Positions 31,749 to 40,264 of a stretch of DNA of 62,375 bases are shown here, piece by piece. The DNA lies in IMG/VR virus record IMGVR_UViG_3300008218_000011, positions 1 through 62,375 of that record, one strand, 5' to 3'. This stretch comes from a virus. The position numbers and the translations under genes are program-made. The notes beneath the pieces were generated by a model, which made no database searches, was not told the DNA's origin, and worked only from the letters and a program-made list of their open reading frames with translations. The first letter of the stretch is position 1. Each line of letters begins with the position of its first letter.

Positions 31749-31776
31749 GTAAAGGGGCGCCGAAGCGCCCCTTTAC
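31749..31776 (-). terminator. strong hairpin terminator, TTCG loop
   Basis: GTAAAGGGGCGC / GCGCCCCTTTAC stem of 12 bp around a TTCG tetraloop (minus strand), then an AT-rich tail. Ends the outer-membrane-protein-like gene. Confidence 0.8.
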
Positions 31777-31798
31777 TAGTTAATGTAGCGAATAGAGG

Positions 31799-32482
31799 TT
31801 AAAAAGTACGAGTAACGCCCGCCACAAATGCAAGTTCGGGCGCTTCTATATTAATATCCTTTAAGTCCTTCAGGTCAATGCCAATATAAGCCTTAGTGTT
31901 ATCTCCAAGAGAATAACCAGCACTAACATCTAGTCCATAGTAAAGACCCCAGTCGCCCCCAATAGTGGTATTTCCGACACTACCAACGGCCTCGACGGAA
32001 ATTTCGTCTGTAATCTCAATAACTTGAGAAACAGATCCTTCTACTGTAGTATGGGCCTCGCTAGGATTATAAAAGAGCTTCACCCCTGGACTAAGAATAA
32101 TCTCAGCTCCAAGAACAATAAAAAGCTCCGCATCGTCCCCAACAGCATGGTTATTGCTATACTTAACAACGCCAACGGATGTACTAACAGAGTCCAGGAC
32201 CTTAACTCCTGTCTGCGCAGAAAGTCTCGTTTCATTCTTTCCTACATCCTTAATATTTGTTGCAGCTCCAAGTCCGATATCTAGACCAAAAATATTTGCG
32301 TCTAAGCCTAGAGAGCTTTGAATGGCAGAAGTCTCTGCCGCTACTCCCCTGAAGCTTAATTCGGAATTATAGCCGAGAGAAAAGTTGCCAGACAACTCTT
32401 CCGCGTTCATCTTGTTGTATGCGAATAGGCCAATAATAATGGCTATCGCGACTCCTAGAATTACTTTAGTTTTAGTTTTCAT
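31799..32482 (-). CDS. outer-membrane beta-barrel-like protein
   Basis: 227 aa. N-terminal membrane/signal segment (VILGVAIAIIIGLFAYN), then alternating polar/hydrophobic strands and a C-terminal aromatic (GVTRTF), the classical barrel signature. The start GYNSELSFRGVAAET resembles the TorF/Gcw_chp porin-like family. A phage product that would insert in the host outer membrane, as Lom does in lambda, perhaps for exclusion. Confidence 0.6.
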   Translation of the reverse strand: MKTKTKVILGVAIAIIIGLFAYNKMNAEELSGNFSLGYNSELSFRGVAAETSAIQSSLGLDANIFGLDIGLGAATNIKDVGKNETRLSAQTGVKVLDSVSTSVGVVKYSNNHAVGDDAELFIVLGAEIILSPGVKLFYNPSEAHTTVEGSVSQVIEITDEISVEAVGSVGNTTIGGDWGLYYGLDVSAGYSLGDNTKAYIGIDLKDLKDINIEAPELAFVAGVTRTF

Positions 32483-32491
32483 AATCTATGA

Positions 32492-32761
32492 TTAAAAATC
32501 TTTTACTTCCTTAACGGATAAAATCTCTACTTGAATGTTGGACTTGTTCATTATCGCTTCAAATTGCTTTAAGGCCCTTCTTTTGTTCGGGGCGCTCACA
32601 AATCGATGCCGTTCTAGTTTTCGTCCTTTTTTTACATAGGTAATATTAAAGCTTTTCATGCCCCAGGGGCCCTTGGATTTGTTGGTCTCCCTGTTTAGTC
32701 GGTTCAGCATTATTTTTCTTATCTTCATGCCCATTATTACACAAATTGCGCTAAAGGTCAA
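32492..32761 (-). CDS. basic 89-aa protein, unknown
   Basis: Probable start MKIRKIMLNRLNRETNK or a few codons earlier. KGRKLERHRFVSAPNKRRAL then VEILSVKEVKDF resembles a small phage RNA/DNA-binding protein. Promoter 32733-32761 overlaps the longest frame. Confidence 0.5.
   Translation of the reverse strand: MTFSAICVIMGMKIRKIMLNRLNRETNKSKGPWGMKSFNITYVKKGRKLERHRFVSAPNKRRALKQFEAIMNKSNIQVEILSVKEVKDF
32733..32761 (-). promoter_or_regulatory. promoter, 17-bp spacer
   Basis: TTGACC, 17 nt, AATAAT; likely drives a start inside the 89-aa frame. Confidence 0.5.
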
Positions 32762-32764
32762 GCG

Positions 32765-32959
32765 TTAATTAAGGAGCTTGTTAAAAAAATCTAAATCTTG
32801 TAGGCCAAAATATTTGGCTATATAATATGCATAGTCTACCACTTCATTACAAGAAAGTCCTTGAATTAAGCCGAGCGCCCTCTCGTAATGGCAATCCATC
32901 CAGTACTCGGCAAACCTCTCTCTCCGAGAAAGTTCAGTTTTTGTATTTTTGCATGACAT
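32765..32959 (-). CDS. 64-aa protein, unknown
   Basis: MSCKNTKTELSRRERFAEYW..., helical with Cys. Overlaps the upstream gene by 26 nt. Confidence 0.5.
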   Translation of the reverse strand: MSCKNTKTELSRRERFAEYWMDCHYERALGLIQGLSCNEVVDYAYYIAKYFGLQDLDFFNKLLN

Positions 32960-33134
32960 CAATGAATCGATGTTTAAAATTTTTCTCCACCGCTCGTCTT
33001 CGACACGCAGCACAACCAGGACCTATAAGCTGATTCTGAAAAGCCACCAACATTTCCCGCAGCTCTTCGGCGTAAGGGGTGTCTTCGTCAATTTCCCCTC
33101 CTATAAATTTATTATAAATAGCTTCTATGTCCAT
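32934..33134 (-). CDS. 66-aa protein with CxxC, unknown
   Basis: MDIEAIYNKFIGGEIDEDTP..., GPGCAACRRRAVEKNFKHRF. The CxxC could bind zinc. Confidence 0.5.
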   Translation of the reverse strand: MDIEAIYNKFIGGEIDEDTPYAEELREMLVAFQNQLIGPGCAACRRRAVEKNFKHRFIDVMQKYKN

Positions 33135-33154
33135 TTCTATATAATAGTTAGAAT

Positions 33155-33490
33155 TTATTCTTTTTCGAGAAATTTATGGGCCACAAACGAAATGAAAGGG
33201 TGGCTAAACCAGCAGGCGAATACAAAGGAAACTTCTAAATTATTTGTCCATGCTATTATGGTGGAAATCGGGAGCGCAACCCAAAACCCCAAACACAAAG
33301 GGCAACCTAACAGCTCTGCCAGAAACTCGTTCCTCCACATCAACCACCTACTCCAATCTTCCCACAAATAAACTTTCGCTTCTTTTTTTATAAAAGGCTT
33401 AAATAAATGGACGGGCAATGAGGTAAAAAACCAGGTACAGATAAACCAACAGTTAATCAGGGCCCCAAGAATATAGAGTAATATTGTCAT
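33155..33490 (-). CDS. membrane protein with GCPLCLGFW motif
   Basis: 111 aa from MTILLYILGALINCWFI. Three membrane segments. The motif LGCPLCLGFWVAL is found in DUF1360-like phage membrane proteins. Function unknown. ATGA overlap with the Cys-rich gene. Confidence 0.6.
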   Translation of the reverse strand: MTILLYILGALINCWFICTWFFTSLPVHLFKPFIKKEAKVYLWEDWSRWLMWRNEFLAELLGCPLCLGFWVALPISTIIAWTNNLEVSFVFACWFSHPFISFVAHKFLEKE

Positions 33491-34005
33491 TCGGGAAAAT
33501 CTAAACACCCACTTGTGTTATGGTAATCGCCTGATGGCCAATCAACGCAACCGCACCCCGAGCACAGAACGCAGAGCTTTACCGTAAAACTATTACCAGC
33601 CTCCGAGCCTATGCCCTCATAGCTACCAGTAGGCCCTTCGCAAGCCCCAGGACCCTCAAAAAGATCGATTCCTGGGGGGTAATTGTAACCTGACCAACTT
33701 CCCCCCACTGGATCATACCAGATCTGAGTGGAATCGGGGGTATAGGTGTCCCCATCACATGCTTGATAATAGCAACTGCCTGTGTCGGTGGTAAGATTAA
33801 CATATTTGGTTTCAATATCTTCATACTCGTTGTACAGCAACAAGGCGCAGGGAATATCCATCAGAGTGGGTGGGTCACCCGCGCACCCACACTTATACTG
33901 AATGCACACTCCTGAGCAAGCGCAGCCCGTAATATCTATACTGTCGCAATTCGCCCCCGTACAACAGTCACCCGTAAAAAAATTTATTATAAAATTAGCC
34001 ACCAA
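33487..34005 (-). CDS. cysteine-rich protein, unknown
   Basis: 172 aa with about 17 Cys (CCTGANCDSIDITGCACSGVC... CVLCSGCGC), Gly/Asp/Tyr-rich. No signal peptide seen. Cys-rich, low-charge; may be disulfide-bonded or a virion/adhesion protein. GTG start overlapping the upstream gene. Confidence 0.5.
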   Translation of the reverse strand: MVANFIINFFTGDCCTGANCDSIDITGCACSGVCIQYKCGCAGDPPTLMDIPCALLLYNEYEDIETKYVNLTTDTGSCYYQACDGDTYTPDSTQIWYDPVGGSWSGYNYPPGIDLFEGPGACEGPTGSYEGIGSEAGNSFTVKLCVLCSGCGCVDWPSGDYHNTSGCLDFPE

Positions 34006-34234
34006 GTGTTATTACACATTCCACTTGGCCCATAATCCCCTTATAGAGAACAAATCCATTGAGGCGCAGCTGATTTTCTTCAAAGATAATATTGCGAGGC
34101 CACAAGGGGAATTCAAAGCCTGGAGACCTCACTAAAATTTTATCCACCTCTAAATGCCTCAAGGTTACTTCGTTAATAACAAGAGAATTAAAGGTAGAAA
34201 GAGTGCTCTTGATAACCTGAAGGCGCCCTATCAT
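33995..34234 (-). CDS. 79-aa beta-rich protein, unknown
   Basis: MIGRLQVIKSTLSTFNSLVI... strands throughout (RNIIFEENQLRLNGFVLYKG). Overlaps the Cys-rich gene start. Confidence 0.5.
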   Translation of the reverse strand: MIGRLQVIKSTLSTFNSLVINEVTLRHLEVDKILVRSPGFEFPLWPRNIIFEENQLRLNGFVLYKGIMGQVECVITLGG

Positions 34235-34238
34235 GTTA

Positions 34239-34577
34239 TTAGTCCCCTGTAAAAAGCGATGCCATTTCCTCAAGCGAGACCTCTTTTACGATTTCGCTCT
34301 CGAAAATTTCGTAAATTTTTTCCTCTGGAAAGCCTTCTAGCTTGGCCCAGTTATATTTGGCATCGTTCCTGCAAAAGCATCTAATTCGCCTTTCTGTGGT
34401 GCACCAACCGATACTTCCATACCGTCCCGTGTCAGTACCAATAATGATAACTTGCGCATCGGTCTCGACAGCAGGCTTTCGTCTATAGAACTTTATCTCA
34501 TTACGTTCACAGTGCTGTTCCACAAAAGAAACCGCCAGATCGAGAGTAAGGGATATATTACTTTCCGTAAAGGGCAT
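34239..34577 (-). CDS. 112-aa protein, unknown
   Basis: MPFTESNISLTLDLAVSFVE..., VIIIGTDTGRYGSIGWCTTE and helix at the end. No family recognised. Overlaps the coiled-coil gene. Confidence 0.5.
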   Translation of the reverse strand: MPFTESNISLTLDLAVSFVEQHCERNEIKFYRRKPAVETDAQVIIIGTDTGRYGSIGWCTTERRIRCFCRNDAKYNWAKLEGFPEEKIYEIFESEIVKEVSLEEMASLFTGD

Positions 34578-34926
34578 TGAATATAGATTTAGACTTTTTG
34601 CGCAACTCTACGCGGCGCTTATCTCGGGTGGCCACCTCTTCTTCTCTGGATTTTTTGAGCTCGTCCGCTTCTTGAAGCTTTCGGTGCGTCTCATCTTCCA
34701 TCTCTTTAAGGTGTTCTCGCTGCAGCTTATCCGCCTCTTCCTGCTCGGGAGTTCCTCGAGCGCAAATCAGCAATAAAACCTGTTGATTGGAATCTTCATT
34801 GACAAGATCCTCACTATAATCTACTAAGTCGAACCACTGCGCCTTGTCCAGCGAAACATAATTCGCACTCTCTTTAACTTGAGTAGGGAGGGAGGCCGAC
34901 GTAATTAAGGCGTACTCCAAGTTCAT
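34558..34926 (-). CDS. coiled-coil protein, unknown
   Basis: 122 aa: N-terminal globular part, then residues ~60-110 charged helix (EADKLQREHLKEMEDETHRK...). Unknown role. Confidence 0.5.
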   Translation of the reverse strand: MNLEYALITSASLPTQVKESANYVSLDKAQWFDLVDYSEDLVNEDSNQQVLLLICARGTPEQEEADKLQREHLKEMEDETHRKLQEADELKKSREEEVATRDKRRVELRKKSKSIFNALYGK

Positions 34927-34932
34927 AATGAT

Positions 34933-35244
34933 TTACACCAGTAACTCGGGGACCTCTTCATCATTAACGCCCTCTGTATCCACCACAGGCGCGGCGGATG
35001 CTGCCACCTCTTGATCTTCTTTGGCTTCGGGGGGCTCCGACTCATAAACAATAAAATCGGGGGCGCGTTCATTCTTGGACTTATTCTTGTTGGTAAAGAT
35101 GACCACCTTTACTTCTTTCTCCACCCCAAACTCTCCCACACGAATCGTACCCGTGAGATAGTTTTGGTTGCGTCCTTGTCGTTTCCAAAGGGCGCCCAGC
35201 TCTCTGGACCTCCACTTGCTTTCAGTATTTGCTTCTTCGCTCAT
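34933..35244 (-). CDS. DUF736-like protein
   Basis: 103 aa. ELGALWKRQGRNQNYLTGTI then VVIFTNKNKSKNERAPDFIV follows the DUF736 pattern (G-x-LW-K, G-I, K-x2-NAPDF). Possibly single-strand nucleic-acid binding. Acidic C-terminal tail like SSBs. Confidence 0.55.
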   Translation of the reverse strand: MSEEANTESKWRSRELGALWKRQGRNQNYLTGTIRVGEFGVEKEVKVVIFTNKNKSKNERAPDFIVYESEPPEAKEDQEVAASAAPVVDTEGVNDEEVPELLV

Positions 35245-35250
35245 AATGTA

Positions 35251-35424
35251 TTAGTTAATATTAGATGAATTTTGTAAGTTTTCTACCATAAATAAAAAAT
35301 CTTCTTTAGCCTTGGTATTTTTAATTCCTGTGTAGGTTTTTTTTAATCTGCGATAAGCCCTGCGAGATGTTGCATCTTGCGGATTTATGAGCTTTCTAAG
35401 GCGCTTGGCCGATTTTTGATTCAT
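35251..35424 (-). CDS. 57-aa basic helical protein
   Basis: MNQKSAKRLRKLINPQDATS then RRAYRRLKKTYTGIKNTKAK. The RRAYRRLKK pattern is a recurrent small phage protein. Own promoter 35434-35462. Confidence 0.6.
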   Translation of the reverse strand: MNQKSAKRLRKLINPQDATSRRAYRRLKKTYTGIKNTKAKEDFLFMVENLQNSSNIN

Positions 35425-35433
35425 TAGACGTAT

Positions 35434-35462
35434 AGTATACTAAAAATAAACTTAGAAGTCAA
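35434..35462 (-). promoter_or_regulatory. promoter, 17-bp spacer
   Basis: TTGACT, 17 nt, TATACT, 9 nt before ATG. Confidence 0.75.
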
Positions 35463-35492
35463 GAACTTTTTTTTCAAGCGCATTGTGGGGTA

Positions 35493-35996
35493 TCACGTTA
35501 TGGGAATTACAAATTGATTTCCGCTAATTTTTAGCTTTAAATTATTTTTTAGCGCGAATTCATCTACGGCCACCTTGGGGCCTTTAGGGCAATCAGCATC
35601 TCGCCAGCCGTAATCATCTCCACACAAATACCCGCCTTTCTTAATTAAGGGAAAATAATAATTTAAATCTTTTAAAACAAATTCATAAGAATGGTTTCCG
35701 TCAACATAAACCCAGTCAAAATAATTTTTAGGGAACTTAACTTCAGTCGAGAATTTTCGATGAATTTTTACGTTTGGGCAATTTTTAAATCTTTCTTGAA
35801 CGCCTAAGTGGATTTTATCCATTTTTTCTTGTTCAATAGAATACCATCTTTTTTTATAGTCCTGATGCGCCCAAGGGTCAATCAAGTGCAGTTCCTTCGG
35901 GTCTCTCCGAAGTATTTTATGGGAAAAATTCCCTTTCCACACCCCAATTTCCGCACAGATAGCGGCATCCTTTATTTTTTTTAATGGGTATCTCAT
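35493..35996 (-). CDS. class I SAM methyltransferase
   Basis: 167 aa. CAEIGVWKGNFSHKIL (SAM motif I, E-x-G-x-x-G), LHLIDPWA (motif II) and FDWVYVDGNHSYEFV with D. Methyltransf_24/TylF-like small enzyme. Located between sulfotransferase genes, so possibly acts on the same glycan (inference). Confidence 0.75.
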   Translation of the reverse strand: MRYPLKKIKDAAICAEIGVWKGNFSHKILRRDPKELHLIDPWAHQDYKKRWYSIEQEKMDKIHLGVQERFKNCPNVKIHRKFSTEVKFPKNYFDWVYVDGNHSYEFVLKDLNYYFPLIKKGGYLCGDDYGWRDADCPKGPKVAVDEFALKNNLKLKISGNQFVIPIT

Positions 35997-36001
35997 CGCT
36001 T

Positions 36002-36724
36002 TTACTCTCCAAACTTATATCCGAATACTTTAATTTCTCTCGAGAACTGCTCGCGCACCATCTCCTCCAGTTCTTTATTATAATATTCCCAATACGGTAA
36101 CTTGCTTTTTCTAAACTGGCCCTTTAGGTGGGGCAACGGAATTACAGGGATTTGTAAATGATTGCAAACATAAGCATAATCCTCCCGAAGGGTTTCAAAA
36201 CGTATATAATAATCAGCAATAGGCTGAAGAGAATCGGGATAAAAATAGTTATCACTATGTTTATCTTTATAATGTTGAAACGCCCACCTCTTGAATCTTT
36301 CAATATAAATAGGGTTTTTAGGCTGAGGGAGGGGAGCCACCCCTACTCCCGCCCGATGGGTTGCTTCGCGAAACCAATAAAGGGAAACACAGAGGTCCCA
36401 AGGGTTTCTAATAATAGTAAACTTATAAAAAGAATCCCACTCTGCGGGGGAGAACTTTAACTCCTTAAAAATCTTCAAAGGTTTTGCGTGCCCATGTCCC
36501 TCCAGCCCTTCATTGCTTCCCGCGACCCAGGGTCGATGCGCACAGTTCTCAACACCCGAAAACATTGGGCGAGTAAATAAAGCCTTCATTGGCTCTTTGA
36601 GAGAAAGAAGAGTCATAAGGTCTTGATCTCCTGCGGGTATTTGATTTAATGCGTGTTGAACGCTAGTGCCTCCCACCTTTTGAGGCCTCCAGAAAATAAA
36701 TTTATATTTATAAGAAACAAACAT
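36002..36724 (-). CDS. sulfotransferase-like protein
   Basis: 240 aa. PAPS-loop-like RPQKVGGTSVQHAL and KFTIIRNPWDLCVSLYWF, of the sulfotransfer_2 type with GGTS. The C-terminus FGYKFGE is shared with 36749-37489. A 35-nt stretch (TRPMFSGVENCA) is nearly identical in DNA to part of guaC. Confidence 0.7.
   Translation of the reverse strand: MFVSYKYKFIFWRPQKVGGTSVQHALNQIPAGDQDLMTLLSLKEPMKALFTRPMFSGVENCAHRPWVAGSNEGLEGHGHAKPLKIFKELKFSPAEWDSFYKFTIIRNPWDLCVSLYWFREATHRAGVGVAPLPQPKNPIYIERFKRWAFQHYKDKHSDNYFYPDSLQPIADYYIRFETLREDYAYVCNHLQIPVIPLPHLKGQFRKSKLPYWEYYNKELEEMVREQFSREIKVFGYKFGE
36543..36577. repeat. 35-nt repeat shared with guaC, copy 1
   Basis: 33 of 35 nt identical to 40632-40666, with 21 nt in a row identical, in the same reading frame (TRPMFS-G/C-VE-N/D-CA). 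Confidence 0.6.
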
Positions 36725-36748
36725 TCCGCGTTATGAGGCGACCCCTTC

Positions 36749-37489
36749 TCATTCTCCAAATTTATACCCAAAGTAATCAGCATCTTTTTGAAAAAGATCG
36801 TTGGCCAACTGTAGGCTTTCATCGTTATAATATTCAGTATAAAGACCGTAAGGGGGAATATGGATGCCCCTCTCTTTATGCCATGGACAGCTGTCTGTGT
36901 CGCCGCACGCCCTGAGCCTCGATAGCCCCCCTCGAGGAATTTTTATTCTATCACATATTAAATCAAAATCTTGTTGGAGGTTTTCGAATCTCCCTACAAA
37001 ATCCATTAACATATTGTCGTCATCGTCGCATAACCAAAAACTTGGGCTAAAACGATGACACTTCACTCCCATCGACAGTTCGCCCATAAGGCCAAAGAGG
37101 ACATCGCTCTTCTTGGGGGTTGAAGAAAAAGATTCCTTGGGTGGTATATTCTCTCTTACATAATCGGCAAAAACTACCGTGTGAGAGGCTCCTGGGCTTT
37201 CATTTAAAAGAGTATACTGGTCATAAAAAAAGAAAGAAACCAAAGCCTCCCAGGGATTACGGACAAAAGAAAATTTGAAAAACCCCCCAAAAGAAATTTT
37301 TTTTTCTAAAAATATTTTTTCTGCTCTTGCTGCGTGAAGGTGTTGATAGCGCAATAAATCTTCCACCAGCGCCTCGTCACGAGGAAGCTCGTCCAGAGCT
37401 GCAGTGTGTCGTTGTAAAAAATTTTCGATCGAGGTGCCGCCTGTTCGAGGCACATGTATAAATAAAAAACGATCTTTATAGCTAATCAT
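36749..37489 (-). CDS. sulfotransferase-like protein, paralogue
   Basis: 246 aa. LFIHVPRTGGTSIENFLQ is the PAPS loop and FSFVRNPWEALVSFFFY the second motif; C-terminus DYFGYKFGE. Fourth sulfotransferase. Overlaps the upstream glycosyltransferase by 8 nt. Confidence 0.75.
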   Translation of the reverse strand: MISYKDRFLFIHVPRTGGTSIENFLQRHTAALDELPRDEALVEDLLRYQHLHAARAEKIFLEKKISFGGFFKFSFVRNPWEALVSFFFYDQYTLLNESPGASHTVVFADYVRENIPPKESFSSTPKKSDVLFGLMGELSMGVKCHRFSPSFWLCDDDDNMLMDFVGRFENLQQDFDLICDRIKIPRGGLSRLRACGDTDSCPWHKERGIHIPPYGLYTEYYNDESLQLANDLFQKDADYFGYKFGE

Positions 37490-38351
37490 TAAATTGGGTT
37501 TTCCAAAATGATACGCTCCCCATCTCCGTTAGATCTTCATAGGTATTTCTTCCGTGATGAATAATTGTATCGGCATAAAAACGCTGGGTTGAATTAGGAT
37601 AAAGGGGGGCAAGATTATTTCCCACCAGAAGAAATTCACGAGGAAGAACAAAACGAGTAACTTTCGCTTCCCATTGGGCATGCCATAAGGTATACATGTC
37701 TGACCAATATTTTTTAGAAACAGGGGGCTGGCGGAGGAGCGGTTTCCACTTAAGAGGATCTGTCATATACATCTCATATGCCAGCTCAAGCATTTTACGA
37801 GTCTTTGAGTTTTTATTAAAACCTAGGGCGGCACTGGATAATTCAAGGAAAGAGGGTGGTATGTGGTCTATCCCCGCAACTTTCTCAAAATTACCCAAAG
37901 CAGCGAGGTGTCTAAAGCTCGCTGGGCAGATAGTATGGCCCCTCGCGTGAAGGGGAGCCGCAATATCATGCCACTCTAGGGCGTCGTAAAATTCATTTAT
38001 TCTGTTGTTTAAAACTATGGTATCTGCATCTAAAAATATAGTTTTTTCATAAGGGCTGTTCAGCATCGCATAGAGCTTGCTTTCAAACTGAAAGTTCTCG
38101 CCCTTCTTTATTTTGGGATATTTATGAAAAATTATGTCATCAAATACCTTCTCCATGTTTTCACGCTCAATAACTTCCTGATTTATTTTATCTGCAAAAA
38201 GGGTGATATGTATATTGGGCACCACCTTCTTGACAGACCTTGCTGAGCGCGCTGCATATATTGAGAATGCTACATCAATGCCTTTAGATTCTTTATTGAC
38301 AGGCGCAAACCATCTATTGGTGTTGGTTGCTGCATATATTATTCCATTCAT
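37482..38351 (-). CDS. glycosyltransferase, GT8-like
   Basis: 289 aa. N-terminal RSVKKVVPNIHITLFAD and DxD motif TIFLDADTIVLN; later SSAALGFNKNSKT and YADTIIHHGRN. GT8-type retaining enzymes use Mn2+ and UDP-sugars. Followed by two sulfotransferases, so a sulfated glycan pathway is plausible. Confidence 0.7.
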   Translation of the reverse strand: MNGIIYAATNTNRWFAPVNKESKGIDVAFSIYAARSARSVKKVVPNIHITLFADKINQEVIERENMEKVFDDIIFHKYPKIKKGENFQFESKLYAMLNSPYEKTIFLDADTIVLNNRINEFYDALEWHDIAAPLHARGHTICPASFRHLAALGNFEKVAGIDHIPPSFLELSSAALGFNKNSKTRKMLELAYEMYMTDPLKWKPLLRQPPVSKKYWSDMYTLWHAQWEAKVTRFVLPREFLLVGNNLAPLYPNSTQRFYADTIIHHGRNTYEDLTEMGSVSFWKTQFND

Positions 38352-38366
38352 CTGGTGTAAATTATA

Positions 38367-38702
38367 ATGATGCCTATAATAATTGATGCCAGCCTAAGTG
38401 AGCCGCCTAGTTCGATAGCTTGTTTTCGGGACCTCACTCTTTATACCAATTGTTTTATTAAAAAAAATGTGGTGATTGAGTGCGAGAGGAATATGCGCGA
38501 CATCTACTGGCGCTGGCTAAAAAAATATGGAGCCTTTGACTATGTGGCGGATATTGTTGACCCCTTTACAGAACGGGACATCTCGGTACGCCCCAAGCGA
38601 GCTAGCATAACTGTTGCACGAATAGACTCCTCTACCCTTCATGCTATTCTGGACCAGCTGCAACGTCTTCGCCCACGGGAGCAGCGGAATTATTTTGAGT
38701 AA
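38367..38702 (+). CDS. rightward 111-aa protein, unknown
   Basis: Protein-like: MPIIIDASLSEPPSSIACFR ... CERNMRDIYWRWLKKYGAFD ... RPKRASITVARIDSSTLHAI. Overlaps the end of the leftward 83-aa gene by 59 bp (convergent). HAD-like or small regulatory protein; no family certain. One of three rightward genes. Confidence 0.55.
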   Translation: MMPIIIDASLSEPPSSIACFRDLTLYTNCFIKKNVVIECERNMRDIYWRWLKKYGAFDYVADIVDPFTERDISVRPKRASITVARIDSSTLHAILDQLQRLRPREQRNYFE

Positions 38703-38895
38703 AAAGCTCCTCAATGGTTTGCTTAAGGGACTTAAGCTTATCTACTTCCTCTAGATGCTTTTTAATTTCGTCCGATATACTGCCGTGTTCTCCAATGCCC
38801 ACCGAATTAGTCAAAAGATTCTCGAGGTCCATTAGTTTTTGATCTAATTTTCCAGCGATTTCGCCGTATATTCCTTGAATGTATTGTTGTCTCAT
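38644..38895 (-). CDS. coiled-coil 83-aa protein, unknown
   Basis: MRQQYIQGIYGEIAGKLDQK... DEIKKHLEEVDKLKSLKQTI; heptads. The 3' end overlaps the rightward gene by 59 bp. Confidence 0.5.
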   Translation of the reverse strand: MRQQYIQGIYGEIAGKLDQKLMDLENLLTNSVGIGEHGSISDEIKKHLEEVDKLKSLKQTIEELFTQNNSAAPVGEDVAAGPE

Positions 38896-38897
38896 TT

Positions 38898-39149
38898 TTA
38901 TATGTCTAGGTATTGTTCTAAATATGATTGTAGGTCTTCCGTAAATTCATAAAGAGAAGGAAGGTTATAAACATTTTTAATAGTGTGAAAAAATTTGTCT
39001 GCCGACACTAGGATGACGCGCGCCTGTGCATAAGCTTCTTTTCCGTATTTCTGGATATATAACTCACGCAATGCCTCAATAACCTCCTCAGAGTCTTGAT
39101 TGAACCCGAAAGAAAATCCTAATTCTTTATTGGAAACCAACGAAATCAT
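38898..39149 (-). CDS. 83-aa protein, unknown
   Basis: MISLVSNKELGFSFGFNQDS... with IEALRELYIQKYGKEAYAQ. Helical. Promoter 39222-39250 lies upstream. Confidence 0.5.
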   Translation of the reverse strand: MISLVSNKELGFSFGFNQDSEEVIEALRELYIQKYGKEAYAQARVILVSADKFFHTIKNVYNLPSLYEFTEDLQSYLEQYLDI

Positions 39150-39221
39150 GAGGGCTTAAGGACAAAAAAATAATAATATAGAGTTAAAGTGATATATAAT
39201 GTGACCTCGAACATGAGTTAT

Positions 39222-39250
39222 ATAATACATTAATCCGCTTTAAAAGTCAA
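39222..39250 (-). promoter_or_regulatory. promoter, 17-bp spacer
   Basis: TTGACT, 17 nt, TATTAT. Confidence 0.65.
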
Positions 39251-39256
39251 GCGTAA

Positions 39257-39559
39257 TTATTTCTCCCACTGCTCTTCGGGTTGCTCGAGCTCCCTGTCCT
39301 TGGTATAATCTATAAAAAGCTCTTCTCCTGCTTTTATTTTTTTAATTGTATAGAGGCTTTTGACGTCGCCGCTCGTCACGATTTTGCAATTTTCGTATTT
39401 TTTTGAATGATTGTAAAGGCAATTGGGGGTAATATTTATCCATAACCCTTTAATCTCGGGGAATGTAAGATGCGTGTTCCACACAAAGGTGTCTGCCTCA
39501 ATGTTTTCTTCAGCAATTAAGCCATTGCCATGGCACGGGCTTTGTTTAAAATTAACCAA
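39257..39559 (-). CDS. SET-domain protein
   Basis: 100 aa. SET signature NITPNCLYNHSKKYENCKIV (N-H-S and N-C) and LYTIKKIKAGEELFIDYTKD (ELFIDY), with CHGNGLIA at the start. SET enzymes methylate protein lysines. Small size resembles viral vSET. TTG start 11 nt after the tmRNA 3' end; no ATG is available. Substrate unknown. Confidence 0.75.
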   Translation of the reverse strand: MVNFKQSPCHGNGLIAEENIEADTFVWNTHLTFPEIKGLWINITPNCLYNHSKKYENCKIVTSGDVKSLYTIKKIKAGEELFIDYTKDRELEQPEEQWEK

Positions 39560-39568
39560 TATAAAATA

Positions 39569-39981
<413 letters not shown>

Positions 39982-40002
39982 CCTTATGATACACTATATT
40001 AA

Positions 40003-40242
40003 TTACTTGGCCGCAACCTTCTTTTTCTTGGAGGCCTTTTTCGGCGCGACTTCTTCTGAGTCCTCGGAAGGCGGTGGGCTAAAATTGGCCACCAGAGCTT
40101 CGCGCTGCTCCTCGGTAATGTCTGTCAGCTGTTGATCTGCCAAAACGTCGGCAAATCCCCTAGCTAAATCTAATATCTTATATAGAGGCATCGTGTTAAG
40201 GAGCTCTGTGACTAAAGCGTTTTTTAATTCTTGATCGGTCAT
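40003..40242 (-). CDS. 79-aa protein with Lys-rich histone-like tail
   Basis: MTDQELKNALVTELLNTMPL..., acidic middle PPPSEDSEEV, then the tail APKKASKKKKVAAK. The tail resembles H1-like/nucleoid proteins and would bind DNA or RNA. Ends 22 nt before the tmRNA. Confidence 0.55.
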   Translation of the reverse strand: MTDQELKNALVTELLNTMPLYKILDLARGFADVLADQQLTDITEEQREALVANFSPPPSEDSEEVAPKKASKKKKVAAK

Positions 40243-40264
40243 GTTAGATAATAAAGTTAAAAAT

